Source of the DNA: Candidatus Pseudogracilibacillus intestinigallinarum
GTDB taxonomy: Bacteria > Bacillota > Bacilli > Bacillales > Amphibacillaceae
Reading direction: 5' to 3'
Assembly (NCBI GenBank): GCA_019113205.1
Contig: DXHX01000015.1
Coordinates: 1-53,368, forward strand
Length of the DNA stretch: 53,368 nucleotides
Of this stretch, positions 24,078 to 33,501 are shown piece after piece. Every line of letters starts with the position of its first letter. Within the stretch, counting starts at the first letter, position 1. Under the pieces are notes generated by a model. The model worked only from the letters and a program-made list of their open reading frames with translations. It searched no databases and had not been told where the DNA came from. A program made the position numbers and the translations under genes.

Positions 24078-26795
24078 ATGGGAAACGATAACTTTCGTAC
24101 AAAAAAATCGTTTGAACTAAATGGTAAAACGTATAATTACTATGACCTAAAAGGTATTGAAGATGCTAAATTAGGTTCTATTGAACGTTTACCGTTCTCA
24201 ATTCGTGTGTTATTAGAATCAGTTATTCGCCAACACGATGGTCGTGTCATTAAAGATGAACATGTTGAAGGATTAGCAAAATGGGGAACACCTGAGGGGA
24301 AAGGTGTAGACGTACCGTTTAAACCTTCACGTGTAATTTTGCAAGACTTTACAGGGGTACCAGCTGTAGTTGATTTAGCTTCATTAAGAAAAGCTATGGT
24401 AGATATGGGTGGAGACCCAGATCGTATTAACCCTGAAGTACCGGTTGATTTAGTTATTGACCACTCTGTACAGGTAGATCATTATGGTAACCCAACTGCA
24501 TTAGAAGCTAACATGGAGTTAGAATTTGAGCGAAATGCAGAGCGTTATCAGTTCTTAAACTGGGCAACTAAAGCCTTTGATAATTACCGTGCTGTACCAC
24601 CAGCAACAGGTATCGTACACCAAGTTAACCTTGAATATTTAGCAGATGTAGTACATGCAAATGCAAATGAAGATGGATCTTTTGATTCTTTCCCAGACAC
24701 TGTATTTGGTACAGACTCTCATACACCAATGGTGAACGGTCTAGGAGTACTAGGATGGGGTGTTGGAGGAATTGAAGCGGAAGCAGGAATGCTTGGACAA
24801 CCATCATATTTCCCACAACCAGAAGTAATCGGAGTGAAGTTCACAGGTGAATTCCCTGAAGGAACGACTGCGACAGACTTAGCATTAACAGTAACGGAAG
24901 TATTACGTGAGAAAAACGTTGTAGGTAAATTCGTTGAGTACTACGGACCGGGATTAGCGGATATGCCATTAGCTGACCGTGCGACAATCTCAAACATGGC
25001 TCCAGAGTATGGTGCAACTTGTGGTTTCTTCCCAATTGATGAAGAAGCATTAAACTACTTACGCTTAACAGGTCGTCCTGAAGAGCAAATTGCATTAGTT
25101 GAAAAATATTGTAAAGAAAACAACTTCTGGTATTCGGCAGATATGAAAGACCCTGAGTACACAGAAACAGTTGAAATTAATTTATCTGAATTAGAATCAA
25201 GCCTTGCTGGTCCAAAGCGTCCACAAGACCGTATTGCATTAGGAGATATGCAAGAAAAATTCGTAACTGCGGTTACAGCTCCTGCTGGAAACCAAGGTTT
25301 AGGTTTAGATAAATCTGAGTTTGATAAAGAAGTAGAAATTACAAACCCAACAACAGGCGAGAAGTCTGTTATGAAGACAGGTGCAGTTGCAATTGCAGCG
25401 ATAACCTCTTGTACGAACACATCTAACCCGTACGTTATGTTAGGTGCAGGTCTACTTGCGAAAAATGCTGTAGAAAAAGGGTTAACAGTACCTGATTTCG
25501 TAAAAACATCATTAGCACCAGGTTCAACAGTAGTTACTCGTTACTTAAATGATTCTGGTTTAACAGAATATTTAGATGCATTAGGATTCAACACAGTTGG
25601 ATATGGATGTACGACTTGTATCGGTAACTCTGGACCATTACGTCAAGATATCGAAAAAGCAGTTATGGATGCTGACTTAACAGTTGCATCTGTATTATCA
25701 GGTAACCGTAACTTCGAAGGTCGTATTCACCCATTAGTGAAAGCTAACTACTTAGCATCACCACCATTAGTTGTTGCTTATGCATTAGCTGGATCGGTTG
25801 ATTTCGATTTACGTAATGATTCATTAGGTAAAGATAAAGACGGAAACGATGTATACTTAAAAGATATCTGGCCTTCAATGGATGATATTAGAACTACAGT
25901 GAACGAAGTTGTAAATCCAGAAATTTTCCGTTCTGAATATGATAACTTATTCGAATCAAACGAAAAATGGAACCAAATTGAAACAACGGATGAGCCATTA
26001 TACGAATGGGATGATAACTCGACATATATTCAAAACCCACCATTCTTTGAAGGGTTATCGAAAGATGTCGACACAATTGAACCGTTAAGTGGCTTAAAAG
26101 TGTTAGGTTTATTAGGAGATACAGTTACAACTGACCATATTTCTCCAGCTGGAGCGATTGCATTAGATTCACCAGCAGGAAAATATTTACAAGATAAAGA
26201 CGTATCACCTCGTGACTTTAACTCTTACGGATCACGTCGTGGTAACCACGAAGTAATGATGCGTGGTACATTTGCGAACATTCGTATTCGTAACAAAATT
26301 GCTCCGGGTACAGAAGGTGGATACACTACTTATTGGCCAACAGGAGAAATTATGCCGATTTACGATGCAGCAATGAAATATAAAGAAGACGGAACTGGTT
26401 TAGTAGTTATTGGTGGTAAAGACTACGGTATGGGATCTTCTCGTGACTGGGCTGCTAAAGGTTCTAATTTATTAGGGATTAAAGCTGTTATCGCAGAAAG
26501 CTTTGAAAGAATTCACCGTTCTAACTTAGTAATGATGGGTGTATTACCACTTGTTTTTGCTGATGGTGAGGGCGCTGAAACGCTTGGCTTAGACGGAACG
26601 GAAGAGTATGCAATTAACATTGACGAATCTATCACTCCTGGTGGAACGGCTGAAGTTGTTGCAACTCATAAAGACGGAAAAGAAACGAAGTTCAATGTTA
26701 AAGTACGTTTCGACAGTGAAGTTGAGATGGACTACTACCGTAACGGTGGTATTTTACAAATGGTTCTTCGTAACCGTATTGCTGAAAATAATTAA
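24078..26795 (+). CDS. citB: Aconitate hydratase (aconitase A)
   Basis: TCA-cycle enzyme converting citrate to isocitrate through cis-aconitate; Bacillus aconitase also binds RNA when its cluster is lost. 905 residues. The 4Fe-4S ligands are the Cys in [10 protein letters not shown] near residue 444 and the two in [12 protein letters not shown] near 510 and 513. Other signatures are [20 protein letters not shown] near 213, [16 protein letters not shown] near 549 and [13 protein letters not shown] near 787. The ATG at 24078 follows AAAGGGG; an in-frame ATG at 24054 lies before that site. Confidence 0.98.
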   Translation: MGNDNFRTKKSFELNGKTYNYYDLKGIEDAKLGSIERLPFSIRVLLESVIRQHDGRVIKDEHVEGLAKWGTPEGKGVDVPFKPSRVILQDFTGVPAVVDLASLRKAMVDMGGDPDRINPEVPVDLVIDHSVQVDHYGNPTALEANMELEFERNAERYQFLNWATKAFDNYRAVPPATGIVHQVNLEYLADVVHANANEDGSFDSFPDTVFGTDSHTPMVNGLGVLGWGVGGIEAEAGMLGQPSYFPQPEVIGVKFTGEFPEGTTATDLALTVTEVLREKNVVGKFVEYYGPGLADMPLADRATISNMAPEYGATCGFFPIDEEALNYLRLTGRPEEQIALVEKYCKENNFWYSADMKDPEYTETVEINLSELESSLAGPKRPQDRIALGDMQEKFVTAVTAPAGNQGLGLDKSEFDKEVEITNPTTGEKSVMKTGAVAIAAITSCTNTSNPYVMLGAGLLAKNAVEKGLTVPDFVKTSLAPGSTVVTRYLNDSGLTEYLDALGFNTVGYGCTTCIGNSGPLRQDIEKAVMDADLTVASVLSGNRNFEGRIHPLVKANYLASPPLVVAYALAGSVDFDLRNDSLGKDKDGNDVYLKDIWPSMDDIRTTVNEVVNPEIFRSEYDNLFESNEKWNQIETTDEPLYEWDDNSTYIQNPPFFEGLSKDVDTIEPLSGLKVLGLLGDTVTTDHISPAGAIALDSPAGKYLQDKDVSPRDFNSYGSRRGNHEVMMRGTFANIRIRNKIAPGTEGGYTTYWPTGEIMPIYDAAMKYKEDGTGLVVIGGKDYGMGSSRDWAAKGSNLLGIKAVIAESFERIHRSNLVMMGVLPLVFADGEGAETLGLDGTEEYAINIDESITPGGTAEVVATHKDGKETKFNVKVRFDSEVEMDYYRNGGILQMVLRNRIAENN

Positions 26796-26810
26796 TAATC
26801 TATTAACTTT

Positions 26811-26850
26811 AAAACGCTAGCTATGTCGTATATAGCTAGCGTTTTTTTCT
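26811..26850 (+). terminator. Terminator of citB
   Basis: AAAACGCTAGCTAT-GTCGTAT-ATAGCTAGCGTTTTTTT. Near-perfect 14-base stem with a T run. Confidence 0.93.
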
Positions 26851-26912
26851 TTTAAAGGAGTAAAAGATTACTTCTATATCAAATATCCTCATCTTAAAAG
26901 CCATATATCAAA

Positions 26913-26943
26913 TTGAAAACTATGTTGTAAATTATGTTATAAT
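26913..26943 (+). promoter_or_regulatory. Promoter of the MOSC gene with overlapping inverted repeat
   Basis: Extended -10 TGT-TATAAT (TATAAT at 26938-26943) with a possible -35 TTGAAA at a long 19-base spacing. An inverted repeat ACGGTT/AACCGT (26949-26954, 26964-26969) sits over the start region and could be an operator. Confidence 0.55.
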
Positions 26944-27016
26944 CAGTTACGGTTATAGTTAAAAACCGTTATTTTGAACAAAGAATAAAAAGATTCGTCG
27001 GAGGGTGTGTTCGTAC

Positions 27017-27679
27017 ATGCAATTTACTAGAAATAGAGAAATAGTTGATTTTGCAGTTAGTTTACCTAAAGAAATGAAGTACGCTGAAAACAAATATATG
27101 CGAACAGGTATATGTAAACAGTCTATAGAAGAAGCTTACTTAACAAAAGATGGATTTAATGGGGATGGAGTAGCTGATTTACGTCATCATGGTGGACCAG
27201 ATCGAGCGGTTTGTGTATACCCTTATGAACATTATACATTTTGGGAAAAGGAATTTGGATACCCATTATCTAAAGCGAATTTTGGTGAAAATTTAACGGT
27301 TTCAAACATGCTGGAAAAAGATACATATTTTGGCGATGTTTATCGTTTAGGAGAGGCATTCATCCAAATAACACAAAGTAGAATTCCATGCAGCACAATA
27401 ACGAAAAGAACGAAAAATCCATTGCTTTTAAAACGAATGATCGAAACGGGTTATACAGGATATTTATGTCGCGTTTTAGAAGAAGGTATCGTATGTAGTG
27501 ATTCCAAAATTACACTTGAAGAACGACATCCACAACAGGTGTCCGTGCTTTTTGGAAATGAAGTGTACTTCCGAGGACATAAAAATGTAGAAGGTATGAA
27601 CAAAATACTGTCGGTGGAAGCATTAGCAGATGAATGGAAAGAACTGTTAAACGAACGGTTACATAAATTGAAAATTTAA
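27017..27679 (+). CDS. MOSC-domain protein (YiiM/YflK-type)
   Basis: 220 residues. MOSC domains bind molybdenum cofactor and are linked to sulfur transfer or N-hydroxy compound reduction. Visible are DGVADLRHHGGPDRAV near residue 52-67 with its His-His-Gly, YPYEHYTFWEKEFG near 71, ANFGENLTV near 94, and the conserved Cys in ITQSRIPCSTI near 124. The 3-alpha-like C-terminal segment (residues 160-220) fits the YiiM subgroup. GGAGGG lies 11 bases before the ATG at 27017; the in-frame GTG at 27005 lies within it. Detoxification of modified bases is known for YiiM and is inferred here. Confidence 0.85.
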   Translation: MQFTRNREIVDFAVSLPKEMKYAENKYMRTGICKQSIEEAYLTKDGFNGDGVADLRHHGGPDRAVCVYPYEHYTFWEKEFGYPLSKANFGENLTVSNMLEKDTYFGDVYRLGEAFIQITQSRIPCSTITKRTKNPLLLKRMIETGYTGYLCRVLEEGIVCSDSKITLEERHPQQVSVLFGNEVYFRGHKNVEGMNKILSVEALADEWKELLNERLHKLKI

Positions 27680-27868
27680 CTATATTCGAATGAAGATATT
27701 TTGTTGAACATACTATTATGCTCTTTATTTTTCCTAATATAGTGGGAGAGCATAATAATTAACAAACAGTTGCTTAACCTTATCGATTCAACGTATTTTA
27801 TGTTATGATATAATGCGACAATTATTATTTATGAAGATATATGGAATGTTAAGAAAGGTTTGATATAA

Positions 27869-29206
27869 ATGAGCAATAAAACGGTTGCGTTTCACACGCT
27901 TGGGTGTAAAGTAAATCATTATGAAACAGAAGGCATATGGAATATGTTTAAAGCGGAAGGGTTTGAACGGGTTGATTTCGATAAAATAGCCGATATTTAT
28001 GTCGTAAATACTTGTACAGTAACGAATACGGGAGATAAAAAAAGCCGCCAAGTCATTCGACGTGCAGTTAGAAAAAACCCTGAAGCGGTAGTATGTGTTA
28101 CTGGATGTTATGCACAAACATCACCAGGAGAAGTAATGGAAATACCTGGGGTAGATGTTGTCGTTGGAACACAAAATCGTAAAAATATGATTAAATTAAT
28201 TGAGGAACATGAGTTAACTAGACAACCGGTTAATGGGGTACAAAATATTATGAAAAATCGTACATTTGAAGAGATGGACGTACCCGTTTTTTCTGATAGA
28301 ACGCGTGCATCTTTAAAAATTCAAGAAGGATGTAATAATTTCTGTACATTTTGTATCATCCCTTGGTCAAGAGGGTTACTGCGTTCTAGAGATCCAGAAA
28401 ATGTGCTAGAACAAGCGCAAAAATTAGTAGATGCAGGGTATAAAGAAATTGTCTTAACAGGTATTCATACAGCTGGGTATGGAGAAGATATGCAAGACTA
28501 TAATTTTGCGAAATTATTACGGGAATTAGAAACGAAAGTGGATGGTTTAAAACGAATTCGAATTTCATCCATTGAAGCAAGTCAAATTACAGATGAAGTA
28601 ATTCAAGTGTTAGACGAATCAGAAAAGATTGTGCGTCATTTACACATTCCATTACAATCTGGATCAAATACGGTGCTTGCAAGAATGAGAAGAAAGTACT
28701 CTGCGGATTATTATAAAGAAAAAATTGATAAAATTAAACAAGCGTTACCAGGACTTGCAATTACTTCAGATATTATCGTTGGTTTTCCTGGTGAAACAGA
28801 GGATGAATTTTTAGAAACGTATAAATTCGTACAAGATATCGGATATGCCGAATTACATGTTTTCCCTTATTCAAGACGGACTGGAACACCAGCAGCACGG
28901 ATGGATGACCAAGTACCAAATGAAATAAAAGATGCACGGGTAGAAAGAATGATCGCTCTATCAAACGAATTAGCTACAATATATGCAGACAAACATATGG
29001 ATCAAGCTGTTGAAGTAATCCCTGAAGAAAAGAGCTCCGAAAAAGTAGGTGCATTAGTGGGATATTCGGACAACTATTTAAAAGTTCAATTTGATGGTCC
29101 AGAAGAATTAATTGGTTCGATTGTGCGTGTAAAGTTAACGAAAACAGGTTATCCATTAAACGAAGGTACATTCGTAAAAGTAGCTGATCAACTTGTTATA
29201 AAGTAA
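27869..29206 (+). CDS. mtaB: tRNA t6A37 methylthiotransferase MtaB
   Basis: Radical-SAM enzyme that adds a methylthio group to N6-threonylcarbamoyladenosine 37 of ANN-decoding tRNAs. 445 residues. The N-terminal MTTase domain has the second-cluster cysteines Cys13 (TLGCKVN), Cys49 (NTCTVTN) and Cys80 (VTGCYAQ). The radical-SAM triad is Cys155/159/162 in EGCNNFCTFC. A TRAM RNA-binding domain forms the last 60 residues (GALVGYSDNYLKV). The NTCTVTN version and length mark MtaB rather than MiaB or RimO. First gene of the conserved block; dnaKJ-prmA-rsmE, its usual upstream neighbours, are absent. Confidence 0.96.
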   Translation: MSNKTVAFHTLGCKVNHYETEGIWNMFKAEGFERVDFDKIADIYVVNTCTVTNTGDKKSRQVIRRAVRKNPEAVVCVTGCYAQTSPGEVMEIPGVDVVVGTQNRKNMIKLIEEHELTRQPVNGVQNIMKNRTFEEMDVPVFSDRTRASLKIQEGCNNFCTFCIIPWSRGLLRSRDPENVLEQAQKLVDAGYKEIVLTGIHTAGYGEDMQDYNFAKLLRELETKVDGLKRIRISSIEASQITDEVIQVLDESEKIVRHLHIPLQSGSNTVLARMRRKYSADYYKEKIDKIKQALPGLAITSDIIVGFPGETEDEFLETYKFVQDIGYAELHVFPYSRRTGTPAARMDDQVPNEIKDARVERMIALSNELATIYADKHMDQAVEVIPEEKSSEKVGALVGYSDNYLKVQFDGPEELIGSIVRVKLTKTGYPLNEGTFVKVADQLVIK

Positions 29207-29242
29207 AAATAGTAGATATTCGTGAATAAATAGTAATAGTTG

Positions 29243-29271
29243 TTGACCGTAATCGGTCCTTATAATATAAT
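29243..29271 (+). promoter_or_regulatory. rpsU: Sigma-A promoter of rpsU with inverted repeat in the spacer
   Basis: -35 TTGACC (29243-29248), 17-base spacer, perfect -10 TATAAT (29266-29271). GACCG-TAAT-CGGTC (29245-29258) is a perfect inverted repeat overlapping the -35 and spacer, a classic repressor position. Confidence 0.8.
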
Positions 29272-29340
29272 GAAAACGAACATGTTTGAAAAGATATGTT
29301 AAATATCAATGTTTTTATCTCCGGAGGGAGGGAAATATGT

Positions 29341-29523
29341 ATGCCAAATACAACTCGAATTCGTAAAAACGAATCTTTAGAAGATGCTTTACGTCGTTTT
29401 AAACGTAATGTTTCAAAGAGTGGAACATTATCTGAATACAGAAAACGTGAATATTATGAAAAACCTAGCGTGCGTCGTAAGAAAAAATCTGAAGCTGCTA
29501 GAGCACGTAAACGTAAATTTTAA
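29341..29523 (+). CDS. rpsU: Ribosomal protein S21
   Basis: Small basic 30S protein near the anti-Shine-Dalgarno region. 60 residues, starting [20 protein letters not shown] and ending in a Lys/Arg-rich [14 protein letters not shown] tail, both family hallmarks. The ATG at 29341 has a GGAGGGAGGG ribosome site. yqeY follows 14 bases later, as in Bacillus. Confidence 0.98.
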   Translation: MPNTTRIRKNESLEDALRRFKRNVSKSGTLSEYRKREYYEKPSVRRKKKSEAARARKRKF

Positions 29524-29537
29524 AAGTAGGTGTGATC

Positions 29538-29984
29538 ATGTCACTGTTAGAACAGTTAAATGAAAACATGAAACAAGCAATGCGTGCAAAAGATAAAGAG
29601 CGACTTAGTGTGATTCGTATGGTAAAGGCATCTTTACAAAACGAAGCTATTAAACTAGGTGTGGAAACATTGTCTGAGGAAGATGAAATAACCGTTTTAT
29701 CTAGAGAGTTAAAACAACGAAGAGATTCGATGAAAGAGTTTGAGGCAGCTAATCGAATAGATTTAGCAGAAAAACTTGCATCTGAAATAGAAATGTTACA
29801 ACCATATTTACCTGCTCAATTATCAGAGACAGAGGTAGAGCAACTTGTGCAGGAAACAATTAAACAAGTAGGAGCTACATCTAAAAAAGATTTTGGTAAA
29901 GTAATGCAACAATTAATGCCAAAAGTAAAAGGAAAGGCAGATGGGTCTGTCGTACAACAGCTAGTACAGAAACATCTTGCTTAA
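29538..29984 (+). CDS. yqeY: YqeY/GatB-tail domain protein
   Basis: 148-residue cytoplasmic helical protein. The fold matches the C-terminal domain of the tRNA amidotransferase subunit GatB. Visible: an N-terminal LNENMKQAMRAKDKERLSVI helix, LSRELKQRRDSMKEF near 57, EIEMLQPYLPAQLSE near 88, and the C-terminal FGKVMQQLMPKVKGKADG. Its role is unproven; tRNA-related metabolism is suggested by the fold and its constant pairing with rpsU. The ATG at 29538 is preferred over the GTG at 29532, which lies in the ribosome site. Confidence 0.93.
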   Translation: MSLLEQLNENMKQAMRAKDKERLSVIRMVKASLQNEAIKLGVETLSEEDEITVLSRELKQRRDSMKEFEAANRIDLAEKLASEIEMLQPYLPAQLSETEVEQLVQETIKQVGATSKKDFGKVMQQLMPKVKGKADGSVVQQLVQKHLA

Positions 29985-30000
29985 TATTTCAAATGTTTTT

Positions 30001-30040
30001 AAAAAGGGGTATGAGAGTAATTTCTCATACTCCTTTTTAT
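30001..30040 (+). terminator. Terminator of rpsU-yqeY
   Basis: AAAAAGGGGTATGAGA pairs with TCTCATACTCCTTTTT around a short loop. Confidence 0.9.
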
Positions 30041-30149
30041 TTACTTCGTAATTGAATAAAAATTTTCAAATAAATAATGATAATATATATCCGATATGAT
30101 ATTCTAAAATAGAATCGATTTATACATATATGGACAAAGAAGGTGGTGA

Positions 30150-31484
30150 ATGTATTTGTCCAAAAAGATTTTTACGTTTTATATTCTACTTTTAACCCTT
30201 TTACTTACTGTTGTTCTTCCACCTGAAAAGAATGCGGAAGATGGTTCAAATAAGTTAGTATATATGATTCCTATAGAAAACGAAGTAGAAAGAGGTTTGG
30301 AAGCCTTTTTAGTCAGATCAACAAACGAGGCAATCGAAGCAGGTGCAAATCATATTATATTTGAAATTGATACTCCTGGAGGAAGGGTAGACTCTGCAGG
30401 CCAAATTGGGAAATTATTACAAGGCCTAGAGATACCAACGACAGCCTATATTGTAAATGAAGCATTATCGGCCGGTTCGTATATTGCACTTAATTCCGAT
30501 ACAATTTATATGAAACCGAATGCAACTATGGGAGCTAGTGGTGTCATTACCTCTGATGGAAATGCGGCAGATAAAAAGGCACAATCTGCATGGATTGCAG
30601 CAATGGAAAGTGCAGCTGAATCGAAGGGGCGTGACCCACAATATGCTGTAGCGATGGCAGATGCTAATGTTGATTTACCAGAATATGGTGCTCCAAAAGG
30701 AGAGTTTTTAACGTTAACACCGAAACACGCATTAGATGTTGGATATGCGGAAGGAATTGTACAAAATGAGGTAGAGTTATTACATGCATTAGATTTAGAT
30801 CAAGCGAAAATTGTGAAAACAGAAACTTCATTTGCAGAGGAGATTGCTCGTTTTGTCACGAGTCCAATTGTCATTCCAATTTTACTTTCTATTGCAAGTA
30901 TCGGGTTAATTGTTGAATTGTACACACCTGGTTTTGGAATTGCAGGATCCATGGGGATTATCGCTTTAATTTTATTCTTTTATGGACATATTATTGCGGG
31001 AATTGCAGGGATGGAAGCAGTTATCCTTCTCATCGTTGGAATCATATTGATTATATTAGAATTCTTTGTTGCAGGGGGAATACTCGGATTTTTCGGTGTT
31101 GCCTCGATTGTTATCGCGTTATTAATGTCAGGATATACATTATCTCATATGACGATGAGTGTCGCCATTGCCTTAGTTGCGGCAATTGTTGCTGCGGTTG
31201 TTTTATATAAATGGATTGGGACAGAACGAGGTATTTTTAAAAAGCTCATTTTACGAGATCGAACGATGACAGAACAAGGGTATGTTTCTCAAGTGACGAG
31301 AACAGAGTTGATAGGAAAAGAAGGTATTACGATCACACCTTTACGTCCTTCAGGCACAGTGCTATTTGAAAAGGAACGACTAGATGTTGTTTCAGAGGGA
31401 AATTTCATTGAAAAGGACAAAAAGGTAGAGATCATCCATGTGGAAGGTGTAAAAGTAGTTGTTCGCGAGAAGAATGGTATGTAA
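30150..31484 (+). CDS. yqeZ: Long-form NfeD membrane protein with ClpP-class protease domain
   Basis: About 444 residues. An N-terminal signal segment (about 6-24) precedes an outer ClpP/SppA-like serine protease domain: FEIDTPGGRVDSA near 71, LSAGSYIAL with candidate nucleophile Ser110, and MGASGVI near 127. Four or five membrane helices (about 240-370) and a soluble C-terminal OB-fold NfeD domain follow. It pairs with FloA in membrane microdomain organisation. The start may be ATG 30150 (ribosome site only three bases away) or TTG 30156. A clear sigma-W promoter, known for the Bacillus subtilis gene, was not found upstream. Confidence 0.9.
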   Translation: MYLSKKIFTFYILLLTLLLTVVLPPEKNAEDGSNKLVYMIPIENEVERGLEAFLVRSTNEAIEAGANHIIFEIDTPGGRVDSAGQIGKLLQGLEIPTTAYIVNEALSAGSYIALNSDTIYMKPNATMGASGVITSDGNAADKKAQSAWIAAMESAAESKGRDPQYAVAMADANVDLPEYGAPKGEFLTLTPKHALDVGYAEGIVQNEVELLHALDLDQAKIVKTETSFAEEIARFVTSPIVIPILLSIASIGLIVELYTPGFGIAGSMGIIALILFFYGHIIAGIAGMEAVILLIVGIILIILEFFVAGGILGFFGVASIVIALLMSGYTLSHMTMSVAIALVAAIVAAVVLYKWIGTERGIFKKLILRDRTMTEQGYVSQVTRTELIGKEGITITPLRPSGTVLFEKERLDVVSEGNFIEKDKKVEIIHVEGVKVVVREKNGM

Positions 31485-31725
31485 GGGATAAAGTGTAGTT
31501 ATGTCTGCTTCACTGTTTAAGAAAACACATGATTATGCTATATTGCGCTATTCATTCGATATAAAGCATTTGCTAATATTGTCATGGTTAGTGCAAAAGC
31601 TGCAAATATACATAATCCGTCTACTGCTTTATTTCGTTAATTGCTAGAAGGTAAATAAATTGGTTAATGGTATTTGTTTGCGGCTGTTAGAATGGATGTA
31701 ATGGAGAAGCACAGTAAAGATAAGC
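31485..31725. other. Intergenic region between yqeZ and floA
   Basis: No gene can be supported. A 32-codon minus-strand frame (31636-31541) reads like part of a membrane helix (CIFAAFALTMTILANALYRM) but is stop-bounded and too short to call. Confidence 0.4.
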
Positions 31726-31754
31726 TTGATTTAAGGGAGTACGATGTTTAAAAT
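31726..31754 (+). promoter_or_regulatory. floA: Sigma-A promoter of floA
   Basis: -35 TTGATT (31726-31731), 17-base spacer, -10 TAAAAT (31749-31754), 40 bases before the ATG. It gives floA a transcription start separate from yqeZ. Confidence 0.7.
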
Positions 31755-31793
31755 TAGTAAAAAATGAAATGGAAGAATATAGGAGGTAGTACA

Positions 31794-32792
31794 ATGTTTG
31801 GAGAAATTTTTCCGATTATTATTATCGCAATTATTTTAATTGCATTAGTTGTATTATTTACATTTGTTCCCGTTGCATTATGGATTAGTGCACTTGCAGC
31901 AGGTGTAAAAGTTGGTTTATTTACTTTAGTAGGTATGCGTTTACGTCGAGTTGTACCATCACGTGTTATTAATCCGTTAATTAAGGCTTATAAAGCTGGA
32001 TTAAATGTAACGACTAACCAATTAGAGGGTCATTACTTAGCTGGTGGTAATGTAGACAGAGTAGTAAATGCGTTAATCGCAGCACAAAGAGCGAATATTA
32101 GTTTAACATTTGAAAGAGCAGCAGCGATTGATTTAGCTGGTCGTGACGTTTTAGAAGCAGTTCAAATGAGTGTTAACCCGAAAGTGATTGAAACACCATT
32201 TATTGCAGGGATTGCTATGGACGGTATCGAAGTAAAAGCTTTAGCAAGAATTACAGTGCGTGCTAATATTGACCGTTTAGTCGGGGGTGCTGGAGAAGAA
32301 ACGGTAATTGCCCGTGTTGGTGAAGGGGTCGTAAGTACAATCGGTAGTTCAGAAACACATAAGAAAGTACTTGAAAATCCTGATATGATTTCTCATACGG
32401 TATTAGCGAAAGGGCTAGACTCAGGTACAGCATTTGAAATTTTATCAATTGACATTGCAGATGTGGATATTGGTAAAAATATCGGGGCTATTTTACAAAC
32501 AGACCAAGCACAAGCAGATAAAAATATCGCTCAAGCTAAAGCGGAAGAGCGTCGTGCAATGGCTGTTGCATTAGAACAAGAAATGACTGCAAAAGTGGAA
32601 GAAATGCGTGCACGAGTTGTGGAAGCCGAAGCAGATGTACCACGTGCATTAGCTGAAGCATTACGTTCTGGTAAAATGGGTGTGATGGATTACTTAAATT
32701 ACCAAAACATTAATGCAGATACAGATATGAGAGACTCAATTGGAAATGTAACGAAAAAAGACCAAGGATCAACAGATAACGATAAAAAATAA
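31794..32792 (+). CDS. floA: Flotillin-like protein FloA
   Basis: Scaffold of functional membrane microdomains. 332 residues. One N-terminal membrane hairpin/helix (about 5-48), an SPFH-like domain, then the Glu/Ala-rich coiled-coil tail ([21 protein letters not shown]) near 260-300. [20 protein letters not shown] near 140-160 and the conserved [14 protein letters not shown] near 285 identify the YqfA/FloA family rather than FloT. AGGAGG precedes the ATG at 31794. It lies 309 bases after yqeZ with its own promoter. Confidence 0.95.
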   Translation: MFGEIFPIIIIAIILIALVVLFTFVPVALWISALAAGVKVGLFTLVGMRLRRVVPSRVINPLIKAYKAGLNVTTNQLEGHYLAGGNVDRVVNALIAAQRANISLTFERAAAIDLAGRDVLEAVQMSVNPKVIETPFIAGIAMDGIEVKALARITVRANIDRLVGGAGEETVIARVGEGVVSTIGSSETHKKVLENPDMISHTVLAKGLDSGTAFEILSIDIADVDIGKNIGAILQTDQAQADKNIAQAKAEERRAMAVALEQEMTAKVEEMRARVVEAEADVPRALAEALRSGKMGVMDYLNYQNINADTDMRDSIGNVTKKDQGSTDNDKK

Positions 32793-32806
32793 GGAGGCAC
32801 CGAGAA

Positions 32807-33397
32807 ATGGATAGCTTCTTTGACTTTATTTTTGGGAATTTGTTTTTTGTCATTATTATAGTTGCTGCGATTATCAATTTCTTTAATTCTGCCAAAAAAG
32901 AAGAAGAGAAAAAACGTCGTCAACAACAGCAAAGACAACAAAGAAGAACAAATCAACCTGAGCAAACAAGGCAACAACAGGAACAAAAAGAACGAAAAAT
33001 GCCTACTTTTTCTGACTTGCAAGATCAATTAAAAGAACAATTAGATCAATTTTTAGAACCAGAAGAAAAGAAAACACCGTCCAAAAAGGAAAAACAATCT
33101 ACAATCGGTGTGGATCATGCAACAGAAACATTGGAATCAATTGAAGAACAACGTCAAAAACAATATGAACGATTACGTTCACAATATCAATCACAATCAA
33201 ATGAAGAGGATGTTAAAGAAGATTTATCAGCCTTATTAAAGCCGAAAAAGGCTGCAAAACAAGATGTATCGATTGCGATTGAAAAGAAATTGACACGTGA
33301 AGGAATTGTGGAAGGAATAATTATGGCTGAAGTATTAGGGCCTCCAAGGGCTTTGAAGCCATATGATACAAATCCAATGAACAGAAGAAGACGCTGA
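32807..33397 (+). CDS. Membrane-anchored Gln-rich protein of unknown function downstream of floA
   Basis: 196 residues. An N-terminal membrane helix (about 6-27, IFGNLFFVIIIVAAIINFF) is followed by a Lys/Arg/Gln low-complexity stretch (KKRRQQQQRQQRR, near 33-60), coiled-coil segments, and a conserved-looking C-terminal region from about 150 (IEKKLTREGIVEGIIMAEVLGPPRALKPY) that resembles the C-terminal tails of some Bacillaceae proteins of unknown function. AAGGAGG precedes the ATG, 14 bases after the floA stop, so it is co-transcribed with floA and may work in the same membrane domains. Bacillus subtilis has only a short yqfB here. Confidence 0.7.
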   Translation: MDSFFDFIFGNLFFVIIIVAAIINFFNSAKKEEEKKRRQQQQRQQRRTNQPEQTRQQQEQKERKMPTFSDLQDQLKEQLDQFLEPEEKKTPSKKEKQSTIGVDHATETLESIEEQRQKQYERLRSQYQSQSNEEDVKEDLSALLKPKKAAKQDVSIAIEKKLTREGIVEGIIMAEVLGPPRALKPYDTNPMNRRRR

Positions 33398-33400
33398 GTA

Positions 33401-33441
33401 AAAGAGCTAAGGACTTGCTTATGTCCTTAGCTCTTTTTGTT
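33401..33441 (+). terminator. Terminator of the floA operon
   Basis: AAAGAGCTAAGGAC-TTGCTTAT-GTCCTTAGCTCTTT with a T tail. Perfect 14-base stem. Confidence 0.93.
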
Positions 33442-33473
33442 CTTTCTTTGTGATTCTCCTCATATACTAACAT

Positions 33474-33481
33474 CATACATT
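33474..33481 (+). promoter_or_regulatory. yqfD: Sigma-E-like -10 element upstream of yqfD
   Basis: CATACATT matches the sigma-E -10 consensus CATACAnT, 20 bases before the yqfD ATG. The -35 is poor. yqfD is mother-cell expressed in Bacillus subtilis, so the reading is plausible. Confidence 0.45.
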
Positions 33482-33501
33482 GTAATTGTAGGTGGGAGAA
33501 T

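Noticed and set aside
31538-31639. 32-codon minus-strand stretch resembling a membrane helix
   Set aside because: Stop-bounded on both sides, no start or ribosome site; length is within chance.
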